DNA of 64,000 nt from the NCBI RefSeq assembly GCF_024172085.1, contig NZ_JAMZDZ010000001.1, forward strand, positions 620,001 through 684,000, written 5' to 3'. Positions within the stretch are counted from its first letter, which is position 1. Each line of letters begins with the position of its first letter. This document shows, one piece after another, positions 24,653 through 31,812 of this stretch. Under the pieces are notes generated by a model. That model worked only from the letters and a program-made list of their open reading frames with translations. It did no database searches and had not been told where the DNA came from. The translations under genes and the position numbers were made by a program. Source of the DNA: Hamadaea flava. Its GTDB lineage: Bacteria > Actinomycetota > Actinomycetes > Mycobacteriales > Micromonosporaceae.

Positions 24653-26044
24653 TCAGGGCGGTGGGGTCAGGGCGGCGAACAGGTCCGCCACCGTCCGGGT
24701 GATCAGTTCGGCGCTGCCGGGGGCGGCCGCGCTCGCGAGGACTTCGTACGTGGCCGACCCGTAGGCGGCGGCCGGCGGCAGGTATCCGGGATAGGCGTTC
24801 GTATATCCGAGCACGACAACGGCCCGAGGGCAACCCTGCTGTTCCTCGCGCGCCCGGTTCGCCAGGCGCAGATCTTCGGCGGCGCTGAGGAACGGTTCGC
24901 CGGGGAGCCCAGCCAGGAGCAGATCACCGATGCGTACGGCGGCGACCTCCGCCTCGATCTCGGGTGGTGCGACGACGGCCGCCATCCGCGCGCCGTCGAG
25001 GTTGCCTTCGGCGATGCGGGCGGCGATCGGGTCGGACGCGGCGCGGATGCCGTCCTCGGCTGCTGCGATCAGGGCGTTCGCGTCGACCGGTGGCTTCGGT
25101 TCGAGCGTGACGCGGCGGCTGCGCCAGTCGAGGTCACCGTCGGCCGCCCAGCCGATCCCCGGAGCGGAGCCACCCGACGCCCAGCCGATCCCTGGAGCTG
25201 AGCCGTCGGACGCCCCGCCGATCCCTGGAGCGGAACCGTCAGCCCAGCCGACCCTGGGTGCGGAGCTGTCAGTCGAGCCGGTCTCCGGGGCCGGGGCGGC
25301 GGCTTTGTCGAGGAGTTCGAGGCACCGGTCGGCGACGAGCGCGCCGAGCCGGTCCAGTTCGGACGCGTCCTGGCCCTGACGCGTACGCCGGGTGCTGATG
25401 TCGCCGGCCGCGCCGGCTGCGACGGCGATCCAGGTCCCCGGCCCCAACCGGTCGGCGAGCGCACGCCGGACCGCTCCGGTCAGGTCGGCGCTGACGAGGA
25501 GGTTCTCCGACGGCAGCACGGTCGGATGCACGGGCAGGACGACCAGTACGCCGGCTCGGCGGCCCTCGGAGACGATCTCGACGACGTCCAGCGGTACGCG
25601 CGGCTCGCCCGCGTAGTGGCTGCGTACCGCGCCGACGCCGTGCAGCGGGCCGGAGTGGACCAGGCCGGACGCGCCGGTCTCGGCCCGGCGGGCGGCCGCG
25701 ATCGTGTCGGCGACGGCGGTGCTGAGGGTGGCGAGCCAGTCAGGCGGTGTGGCCGTCCCACCTGGTACGCATCCGGTCTCCGGCCCGGCATGGGTGTGGC
25801 TCGCGGCGACCCAGAGGAGGTCCACGCCGGACACCGCCGCGCGGGCCGCCTGGGTCAGGTCGGCGTTGACGCAGATCGCGTCGATCAGCGCCAGGCCGAA
25901 TCGGCGTACGCCGTCGGACCAGGTGATCGCGGAGACGCGCAGCGGATCGAGGGTGCCGGTGGCGGTTCCCTCGCGGAAGGCGTACCCGCCCATGGGGGTG
26001 CCCGGCGGGACGGTCAGGGTCTGGGCGGCGAATCCGACTCTCAC
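24653..26044 (-). CDS. Neutral/alkaline ceramidase-like hydrolase
   Basis: GTG 26044 overlaps the TGA of the kinase gene as GTGA and gives a protein of 463 residues beginning VRVGFAAQTLTVPPGTPMGG; a longer ORF upstream is a shadow. The N-terminal order matches neutral ceramidases: PMGGYAFREG, then LALIDAICVN, WVAASHTHAGPETG (zinc His pair), VVLPVHPTVLPSENLLVSAD and AAGAAGDISTRR (GDxSPN equivalent). It has no signal peptide, and the C-terminal immunoglobulin-like domain is short or absent. In this operon the natural substrate may be an N-acyl amino sugar rather than ceramide. A tandem repeat near 25147-25272 inserts a low-complexity SAPGIGWA stretch. Confidence 0.75.
   Translation of the reverse strand: MRVGFAAQTLTVPPGTPMGGYAFREGTATGTLDPLRVSAITWSDGVRRFGLALIDAICVNADLTQAARAAVSGVDLLWVAASHTHAGPETGCVPGGTATPPDWLATLSTAVADTIAAARRAETGASGLVHSGPLHGVGAVRSHYAGEPRVPLDVVEIVSEGRRAGVLVVLPVHPTVLPSENLLVSADLTGAVRRALADRLGPGTWIAVAAGAAGDISTRRTRQGQDASELDRLGALVADRCLELLDKAAAPAPETGSTDSSAPRVGWADGSAPGIGGASDGSAPGIGWASGGSAPGIGWAADGDLDWRSRRVTLEPKPPVDANALIAAAEDGIRAASDPIAARIAEGNLDGARMAAVVAPPEIEAEVAAVRIGDLLLAGLPGEPFLSAAEDLRLANRAREEQQGCPRAVVVLGYTNAYPGYLPPAAAYGSATYEVLASAAAPGSAELITRTVADLFAALTPPP
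25147..25272. repeat. Four-copy 30-33-base tandem repeat inside ceramidase-like gene
   Basis: Units at 25147-25179, 25180-25212 (33 bases each), 25213-25242 and 25243-25272 (30 bases each) share the frame of CCCAGCCGATCCCTGGAGC. They encode repeated SAPGIGWA(S/D)-like units. All lengths are multiples of three, so the frame is kept and copy number could vary. Confidence 0.85.
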
Positions 26045-26970
26045 CGGAGCGTCACCCGCACCAGTCCGGAGTGGATGCCGAGGTCGGTGGCGGCGGCGAG
26101 GTTCGCGGCGCCGTCCAGCCCGTCCCCGAGCGGCTCCCGCAGGCGTACGCCGGGTCGTCGGAGGGCGAGTTCGTCGGCGAATCGGCGACGCAGGGTGTCG
26201 TTGCGCAGCAGCCGTCCGGTCCACGACACGGGCAGGTCCGTCCCGGCGGCGGCGACGGTCGCGGCGAGTTCCTCGGCGGCCTCGGCGATGATGCGGTCGG
26301 CGTACGGGTCGGTGCCGGCGAGCTCGAGCACGGCCGGGGCGAACTCGGCGATGCGCGCGACGGCGTCCGGTGCCGGGTAGAGGGATTCGGCGAGGTCGGC
26401 GAGGTCGCCGAAGTGCTTGCCGGCCAGCTCGGTCAGCGGGGTCGGCTCGATCCGGCCGTCGTGGCCGCGTAACGCGACGTCCAGGCCCCTTCGCCCGATC
26501 CAGAAGCCGCCGCCGGCATCGCCGCACAGGTAGCCCCAGCCGTCGACCTGACGGCGTACGCCGTCGCGATCCAGCCCGAGGGCGATCGCGCCGGTCCCGG
26601 CGGCGAGCACGATCCCGGGGCCGAGCCCGAAAGCGCCCGCGTGGGCGGTGACGACGTCCCCGGCGATCAGGACGCGCTGTGCGCCGAGCCGGTCGAGCAG
26701 ATCGGCGGCCAGGGCTGCGTATTCGGCGTCGGAACCGAGGACGCTGGTCAATCCCAGGCAGACGGTGCCAATCTGGTCGGCGGCGGCCACGGCCGTCCAG
26801 GGTTCGGCGATCGCGGCCAGCACCGCCGCGGATGGGCGTACGCCGGTCCGGTAGGTCATCCCTGGCGCTTCGGCGCTTCTCCCGACCTGACCGTTTCGCG
26901 ACAGTGCCAGCCGCATGCGCGTCTGGCCTGCGTCGATCGCCACGTCCACCACGTCAGCCATGATCGGCAT
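26041..26970 (-). CDS. BadF/BadG-type ATPase, N-acetylglucosamine-kinase-like
   Basis: A 309-residue ASKHA-fold kinase. The phosphate-1 loop is VAIDAGQTRMRLAL near the start, the phosphate-2 segment is GIVLAAGTGAIALGLDRDG, and the stretch GWGYLCGDAGGGFWIGRRGL is typical of GlcNAc kinase-like BadF proteins. A C-terminal adenosine segment (GDGLDGAANLAAA) follows. The start is ATG 26970 or 26961. It heads the leftward operon, overlapping the ceramidase-like gene, with a dre-like operator 9 bases before the first ATG. Confidence 0.85.
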   Translation of the reverse strand: MPIMADVVDVAIDAGQTRMRLALSRNGQVGRSAEAPGMTYRTGVRPSAAVLAAIAEPWTAVAAADQIGTVCLGLTSVLGSDAEYAALAADLLDRLGAQRVLIAGDVVTAHAGAFGLGPGIVLAAGTGAIALGLDRDGVRRQVDGWGYLCGDAGGGFWIGRRGLDVALRGHDGRIEPTPLTELAGKHFGDLADLAESLYPAPDAVARIAEFAPAVLELAGTDPYADRIIAEAAEELAATVAAAGTDLPVSWTGRLLRNDTLRRRFADELALRRPGVRLREPLGDGLDGAANLAAATDLGIHSGLVRVTLR

Positions 26971-26978
26971 CGTAATAC

Positions 26979-26990
26979 CGGTCTAGACCG
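26979..26990. promoter_or_regulatory. DasR-type dre core CGGTCTAGACCG
   Basis: A perfect 12-base palindrome containing GGTCTAGACC, which is the core of the DasR site (consensus near ACTGGTCTAGACCACT). It lies between the divergent kinase gene (start 26970) and the secreted-protein gene (start 27020). It therefore could control both, with the GntR/UTRA protein at 22923-23684 as the likely binder. Confidence 0.85.
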
Positions 26991-27019
26991 AAAGCTATAG
27001 CGGGTTTACGCTGCCGACC

Positions 27020-27988
27020 ATGAAATCGGCTCTTGTCGCTGCCTTGTCCGCCGCCGCCCTGCTGGCGACCGGCTCCGTCGCCCTGCTGACCACAGGATCT
27101 CCCGCCGCCGCATCCGACCTGCGCGTGTACACGTCGGTCCCCGGCTCCTACCGAGTCCAGCCGACATCCACCAACGGCACCCCGGTCTTCCACGACCTCG
27201 GCGCCCGGATCACCGTCCCCGCCGGCACCACGAAGTACCTGAGCAGCAAGCTCATCGTGTCAGCCGCGACCGTCGTCACCGAGACGTCGCATCTGGTCTA
27301 CTGCCGCCTGCCCGGCGCCACCGCCCTGACCGACCGGCTCGTCTCCGGCCAGAACGTACTGGCCGGGACGACCACGACGATCCTCACCCGCGGAATGATC
27401 ACCGCGCCCGCGTCCGGCAGTCTCACCTGCTCGCTGGAGGCGATCTTCATCGACCATACGGCCACCAGCGGCGCGCAGTCGATCCGTGTCGAGGCGTCCA
27501 CGTACGTCGAGGACGTGTTCGGCGTGCTGCCCGCGTCGGCGCAGACCTATCAACCAACGCGCACCCGCGTCGACAGTGGCTACTACGCCGCGCCGGTCAC
27601 CTTCACGGCTCCGGCCGGGGTGACGAGCATCCAGGCCATCGGCGACGTCAACGTCACCACCTGCTACGGCACGAAGCCGGAGGCGTTGTGCGTCGGCGGG
27701 CGGCTCACCGGCGGATACGCGTACGTCGGCACGCAGCTGGTGGTGCACCAGCTCAACCAGGACGGATCGGTCTGCAACACCACCACCAACGGCGCGCTCG
27801 CGGGCGTCACCGTGTCCAACACCGTCCACCACTTCAAGATCAATACTTGGCACACCGCCGTACCAGTCCTGGCGAGCTGCTCTTCGCGTACCTTCTCCGC
27901 TTCGACCAGAGTGACCGCCAACGCGGGAGCCGAGTCGATCGTCGTGGAGGCCAACCACCAGTCGCTGACCGCGTTGTTCGTGTCCTGA
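27020..27988 (+). CDS. Secreted protein, unknown
   Basis: A 322-residue exported protein with signal peptide MKSALVAALSAAALLATGSV ... AAAS. The mature part is Thr/Val-rich and predicted beta, with cysteines in two similar halves (YCRLPGA, LTCSLEA; TTCYGTKPEALC, SVCNTTTN, LASCSSRT). Both halves contain a VTVPAG or FTAPAG segment, which suggests a duplicated beta-sandwich. No enzyme motif is seen. It diverges from the amino-sugar operon across the dre-like site, so it may be part of that regulon. Confidence 0.6.
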   Translation: MKSALVAALSAAALLATGSVALLTTGSPAAASDLRVYTSVPGSYRVQPTSTNGTPVFHDLGARITVPAGTTKYLSSKLIVSAATVVTETSHLVYCRLPGATALTDRLVSGQNVLAGTTTTILTRGMITAPASGSLTCSLEAIFIDHTATSGAQSIRVEASTYVEDVFGVLPASAQTYQPTRTRVDSGYYAAPVTFTAPAGVTSIQAIGDVNVTTCYGTKPEALCVGGRLTGGYAYVGTQLVVHQLNQDGSVCNTTTNGALAGVTVSNTVHHFKINTWHTAVPVLASCSSRTFSASTRVTANAGAESIVVEANHQSLTALFVS

Positions 27989-28008
27989 CCCGCGCTTGGG
28001 GTGTCATA

Positions 28009-28028
28009 CCGCGATGGCATCATCGCGG
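28009..28028 (+). promoter_or_regulatory. Hairpin abutting macro-domain start codon
   Basis: CCGCGATG (28009-28016) pairs with CATCGCGG (28021-28028) across a GCAT loop and ends one base before ATG 28030. No ribosome site can be seen. It could be an operator, a terminator for the preceding gene, or a structure that masks translation. Confidence 0.5.
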
Positions 28029-28029
28029 C

Positions 28030-28506
28030 ATGACGCCCCTCACCGTCCGCCAGGGCGACGCGACCAGCCCGCAGGCCAAGGGTCCCAAGGTGATCGCGCA
28101 CATCTGCAACGACCTGGGCGGCTGGGGCAAGGGGTTCGTGCTGGCCATCTCCAAGCGGTGGCCCGAACCGGAGCGCGACTACCGCGACTGGCATCGCCAC
28201 CGCGCAGGCAACGACTTCGGGCTCGGCGCGGTCCGGATCGTCCAGGTCGCCACGGACGTCTGGGTGGCGAACATGGTCGCCCAGCACGGCATGAAGACCG
28301 GCAGCAACGGCCCGCCGATCCGCTACGACGCCGTCGAACGCTGCCTCGCCAAGCTCGCGGAGCTGCTGCCGTCCGGCGCGTCGGTGCACATGCCACGCAT
28401 CGGCACGGGGCTCGCCGGCGGCTCGTGGGACAAGATCGAGCCTCTAGTGGTACGCACACTGTGCGCGCGGGACATCCCGGTGACGGTCTATGACTACGGG
28501 AAATGA
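28030..28506 (+). CDS. Macro-domain protein (ADP-ribose-binding)
   Basis: A 158-residue single macro domain. It begins MTPLTVRQGDATSPQ, then KVIAHICNDLGGWGKGFVLA, which holds the family's Asn-Asp and glycine loop that cradles ADP-ribose. GAVRIVQVATDVWVANMVAQ and VHMPRIGTGLAGGSWDKIEP supply the second phosphate loop (G-T-G-L-A-G-G). Members bind or remove ADP-ribose. Longer ORF extension upstream is a shadow. The 3' end overlaps the HEAT-repeat gene by 17 bases, so they are one transcript; a NADAR gene converges beyond it. Confidence 0.88.
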   Translation: MTPLTVRQGDATSPQAKGPKVIAHICNDLGGWGKGFVLAISKRWPEPERDYRDWHRHRAGNDFGLGAVRIVQVATDVWVANMVAQHGMKTGSNGPPIRYDAVERCLAKLAELLPSGASVHMPRIGTGLAGGSWDKIEPLVVRTLCARDIPVTVYDYGK

Positions 28507-29356
28507 TCCGTTGACCGCAGTTCCGTGGGACACGCTGCACCACGCGTACGGGTCGGCGGCGGACGTGCCGGATCTGTTGCGCGCCTTGGCTTCAGCCGAC
28601 GAGGACGTCCGCGGCGAGGCGCACTACCGGCTGCGGGGCAACGTCTACCACCAGGGGACGCGCTGGGAGGCGAGCGCGTACGCCGTCCCGTTCCTGGTGG
28701 CGCTCGCGGATGAGCCGTCCACACCGGAGCGCTCGCTGGTGGTGGATCTGCTCCGCCTCGTGGGCCTCGGCGACCTGGACGATCGCGCGCTGCCGTTCGC
28801 CGGGTTCCCGTCGTTCGGCGAGGATCTGCGCCGGCGCATCCGCGAACTGCTGCCCGCCTTCTACGAGGGCGAGGTGGAAGACGACGACTTCGAGGTCATG
28901 GACCTCGCCGCGCAGGTGTGGGCCGCCGATGCGTACGCGGCCTTCACCCCGAACGGCGAAGTGTTCCGCCGCTGGCTCGGCGACCCGGATGCCGAGGTGG
29001 CCGCCCGCGCCGCCGAACTGCTCGCCTGGGTCCCGACGACACCGTCGATCGTGGCCGACCTCATCGCCGTGCCCGACGGCGACGGCGTACGGGCGAGCGC
29101 GAACCTGGCCCTGGGGCACCTGACCGGTGAGGATCCGGTGGTACTGGCCCGGCTCAGCGGGCAGTTGTCCGATCCGTCGCCGATGATCCGCTGGTCAGCG
29201 GCGGTCGCCGTGGCTCTGCGTACGCGGCCCGACGTGCCGCCGCCGGTTCGCCGGCTGCTGGAGGCCGAGCGGGATCCGACGCGGCCGGTGACCGTGCCCG
29301 GCTGGCAGCGGCCGCTGGCCGGGTTCATGGCCCTGGCGCTCACTCCGCCCGGATAG
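28490..29356 (+). CDS. HEAT-repeat protein
   Basis: A 288-residue helical protein. Repeats are visible as VPDLLRALASADEDVRGEAH, GDPDAEVAARAAELLAWVPT, DGDGVRASANLALGHLTGED and SDPSPMIRWSAAVAVALRTR, each an acidic-Arg helix pair typical of HEAT or PBS-lyase-type repeats. An acidic stretch YEGEVEDDDFEV lies near the middle. It likely acts as a scaffold. It is coupled to the macro-domain gene and overlaps the convergent NADAR gene by 17 bases. Confidence 0.82.
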   Translation: MTTGNDPLTAVPWDTLHHAYGSAADVPDLLRALASADEDVRGEAHYRLRGNVYHQGTRWEASAYAVPFLVALADEPSTPERSLVVDLLRLVGLGDLDDRALPFAGFPSFGEDLRRRIRELLPAFYEGEVEDDDFEVMDLAAQVWAADAYAAFTPNGEVFRRWLGDPDAEVAARAAELLAWVPTTPSIVADLIAVPDGDGVRASANLALGHLTGEDPVVLARLSGQLSDPSPMIRWSAAVAVALRTRPDVPPPVRRLLEAERDPTRPVTVPGWQRPLAGFMALALTPPG

Positions 29357-29894
29357 CGTCCCGGGCTTCCATCAGCGCGAACCCGAGCAGATTCAGCCCG
29401 CGCCACTGCGCGGGATCCGACGCGCGGGGGTCGGCCGCACCCAGCCCGATCCCCCAGATCCGGTCCAGCGGACTCGCCTCGACGAGCACCCGCTCCCCCG
29501 TCCCCAGCAGGTACGCCCGCAGGTCGTGGTGCTGACCGAACTTCGCCACGCTGCCCGCCACGACGATGGCGTACCGGTTGTCGTCCCAGGTCTGCTGGTC
29601 GAAGTCGCGCACCTGCCGGCCGAGTTCCTTGGCCTGGCGCGGGTGCTTCACCGACAGCACCTTGTCGGCCATCACGTCGTCGCTGAACAACTTCGCCTTG
29701 GACCACATCATCCAGTGCTCGGCCGTGGCGTACGCCCGCCCGCCGACCTGGAACGACGCGGGCCACCACTGGCTCAGGCAACCCGCACCGACGGTGCCGT
29801 CGGGTTGCGGTTTGTGCCCCCAGAAGTGGAGGTATTTCACGTTCTTCCCGGAAGAGACGAGGTCAGCCAGATCGGTGCGGGTGTGCGCGAGCAT
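29340..29894 (-). CDS. NADAR-family protein (YbiA/DUF1768-like)
   Basis: A 184-residue NADAR domain. Typical blocks are YLHFWGHKPQPDG (N-terminal FWxP-like), LSQWWPASFQVGGRAYATAE, HWMMWSKAKLFSDD, WDDNRYAIVVAGSVAKFGQH, LVEASPLDRIWGIGLGAAD and RGLNLLGFALMEARDAI. Known NADAR proteins act on ADP-ribose-like N-glycosides, including removal of ADP-ribose from guanine. Its position next to a macro-domain gene is notable, as both families deal with ADP-ribose. Confidence 0.9.
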   Translation of the reverse strand: MLAHTRTDLADLVSSGKNVKYLHFWGHKPQPDGTVGAGCLSQWWPASFQVGGRAYATAEHWMMWSKAKLFSDDVMADKVLSVKHPRQAKELGRQVRDFDQQTWDDNRYAIVVAGSVAKFGQHHDLRAYLLGTGERVLVEASPLDRIWGIGLGAADPRASDPAQWRGLNLLGFALMEARDAIRAE

Positions 29895-29994
29895 GCCCGA
29901 CAGTGTGCCGGATGCCTATGACACTGCGCGACCCGCCTGTTACTCAAACCGGGCACGAATTGTGCTGCCGAGCTTCATCCGGCGAGGCGGCGGT

Positions 29995-30132
29995 TCAGGT
30001 GAGGGGGACGGCGATGAGGGCGGCGATCAGGCCGTACTCGATGGCCGTCGCCGCGTTCGCGGGCGCGGCGAGCAGCAGCGACGCGACGACCGCTGCCAGC
30101 GCGGCAGCCGGGTACCAGATCCTCTTGGTCAT
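29995..30132 (-). CDS. 45-residue Flp-pilin-like micro-ORF
   Basis: A short frame read by hand: ATG 30132 to TGA 29995. It encodes a basic start (MTKRIWYP), a hydrophobic run with a signal-peptide look (AALAAVVASLLLAAPANA) and ends with TAIEYGLIAALIAVPLT. The EYGLIAALIAV motif is the conserved N-terminus of mature Flp/Fap pilins. Here it is at the extreme C-terminus and only 17 residues long, so this is either a truncated pilin or a minimal membrane peptide. No Tad genes are nearby. Confidence 0.55.
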   Translation of the reverse strand: MTKRIWYPAAALAAVVASLLLAAPANAATAIEYGLIAALIAVPLT

Positions 30133-30281
30133 GGGGCCGAAGGTAGCGGCCGCTGCGGAGGTGAGATAGATAAATGAAGCTCACCCCCCGTGGTGCCCTG
30201 ACCACGCTCCGGGGCTTGCGAGGTGGCTCTGACCAGCGCATAGTTAAAGTGACTCCACCCCCATTCGTGAGGATTCGCGCC

Positions 30282-30584
30282 ATGCTTGCCGACGATGACC
30301 GTTCTCCGCGCCTTGATGCCGACGCGTTGATGGAGATGACGCACGAGACGATGATGGCCCGCTGGGAGCTGGGCCTGGTGACTCCGATGTCGGCGACGAT
30401 CAGCACGTTCGCCAAGACCGACGGCAGCTGGTGGACGGCGGCCGAGGAGATGTGGCGCCGGGTCTGCGTCGAGGAGGAGAACAAGCGCCTCGACTTCCAT
30501 CATGACCGGTTCGGCAGCAACGTGCAGGCGGCCGGGCCGCCGCAGTCGCTGTTCGGGCGCCAGAGTCCTCGCAACCTCGCCTAG
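30282..30584 (+). CDS. Small acidic soluble protein, unknown
   Basis: ATG 30282 follows GAGGA by a good distance and gives 100 residues: MLADDDRSPRLDADALMEMT, then LVTPMSATISTFAKTDGSWW and a charged helix TAAEEMWRRVCVEEENKRLD. The longer ORF upstream is not protein-like. I do not recognise a family. It ends 28 bases before the convergent desaturase. Confidence 0.6.
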   Translation: MLADDDRSPRLDADALMEMTHETMMARWELGLVTPMSATISTFAKTDGSWWTAAEEMWRRVCVEEENKRLDFHHDRFGSNVQAAGPPQSLFGRQSPRNLA

Positions 30585-30612
30585 TCTCGCTCGGCCGGCG
30601 CGGCCGGTGGTG

Positions 30613-31563
30613 TCAGCCCCGCGGAGCGACCAGTTTCGCTTCGAGGCGCTGCGGCACCGGCCAGCGCACGTCGCGGGCCCAGCCGAGCTTCTCGAAGATC
30701 CAGATCAGCCGGGCGGACGGGTCGATCTGACCGCGTAGCACGCCGTGCCGGGCTCCGGTGGGGTCCGCGTGGTGGGAGTTGTGCCAGCTCTCCCCGAACG
30801 ACAGGATGGCCAGCGGCCAGAAGTTGGTGGCCTTGTCGCGGCTCTCGAAGGGCCGCTCGCCGAAGACGTGGCAGACGGAGTTGACCGCCCAGGTCACGTG
30901 GTGGAGCAACGCCATGCGGACGAGGCCGGCCCAGAAGAAGGCCGTCAGCGCGCCGGTCCAGGAACCGCTGATGAGCAGGCCGAGCAGGGCCGGAGCGAGC
31001 AGCGACAGGGCCGCGATCGGGCCGAACAGCTTACCGACGAGCCGCATGTCCTTGTCGTTGAGCATGTCTGGGGCGAATCGGGTGCGGTTGCTCAGTTCAC
31101 GGCGCAGCATCCAGCCGACGTGGGCGTGGCCGAGCCCTTTCAGCAGCGCGCCGACCGAGGTGCCGTAGCGCCACGGCGAGTGCGGGTCGCCTTCGCGGTC
31201 GGAGAAGGCGTGATGACGGCGGTGATTGGCGACCCATTGGATGGGCGAGCCCTGCACGGCGAACGATCCCGCCACCGCCAGTGCGACGCGCAGCCCCCGC
31301 CGGGCCTTGAACGAGCCGTGGGTGAGCAGCCGGTGGTAGCCGGCGGTGACGCCGAACCCGGCGATGACGTAGATCGTGGCCGCCATCGCGATGTCGGCGG
31401 CGGACAGGCCCCAGCCCCAGGCGAGCGGGACGGCGGCGGCCAGCGCGACGAACGGGACCACGACGAAGATCCACATCGTGATCGCGGCGGCCGTACCCTG
31501 ACGGGCGTCGAGCAAGGGCTTCGGCCCGGTCTGCTGCTCGGGCGCGGTGTTCAGTGTCGTCAT
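30613..31563 (-). CDS. Acyl-CoA / fatty-acid delta-9 desaturase
   Basis: Introduces a double bond into membrane acyl chains using di-iron and oxygen. The three histidine boxes are present: YHRLLTH near 77, HRRHHAF near 113 and WHNSHHAD near 262. Four transmembrane helices lie around 28-48, 54-72, 183-200 and 205-222. At 316 residues it matches the single-domain desaturases and lacks a cytochrome-b5 fusion. The start is ATG 31563. Confidence 0.93.
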   Translation of the reverse strand: MTTLNTAPEQQTGPKPLLDARQGTAAAITMWIFVVVPFVALAAAVPLAWGWGLSAADIAMAATIYVIAGFGVTAGYHRLLTHGSFKARRGLRVALAVAGSFAVQGSPIQWVANHRRHHAFSDREGDPHSPWRYGTSVGALLKGLGHAHVGWMLRRELSNRTRFAPDMLNDKDMRLVGKLFGPIAALSLLAPALLGLLISGSWTGALTAFFWAGLVRMALLHHVTWAVNSVCHVFGERPFESRDKATNFWPLAILSFGESWHNSHHADPTGARHGVLRGQIDPSARLIWIFEKLGWARDVRWPVPQRLEAKLVAPRG

Positions 31564-31632
31564 GGGCTCCTGCCGGGGGTTGACCGCGATCGGTGAGGGT
31601 CAGACACTACTCCCTCACCTACCCAAATCCCC

Positions 31633-31676
31633 AAGATCACCACAAAGTTCCGTTTGTCGGTACTCCGGGTGATCTT
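31633..31676. repeat. 9-bp GATC inverted repeat between desaturase and helicase
   Basis: AAGATCACC (31633-31641) and GGTGATCTT (31668-31676) are exact complements with a 26-base spacer. It lies in the divergent region of the desaturase and DEAD-box genes, so here it cannot be a terminator; an operator or a repeat-family remnant is more likely. Confidence 0.5.
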
Positions 31677-31812
31677 CGTCGCCGAGGCGACGGCCGCGAC
31701 CACGACACCAGCGATGATGCAGTACCCTCGAAGCCGTCTTGTCGATCACCACGCGCTGCGGCCGAACACGGTCTGCGCCGGGCTGGCCGACCCCTCTACG
31801 TTCGGAGTACGC

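Noticed and set aside
28490-29356. HEAT protein as an AlkD-like DNA glycosylase
   Set aside because: The repeat pattern fits a generic HEAT scaffold and I could not identify the catalytic Asp and aromatic pocket of AlkC/AlkD.
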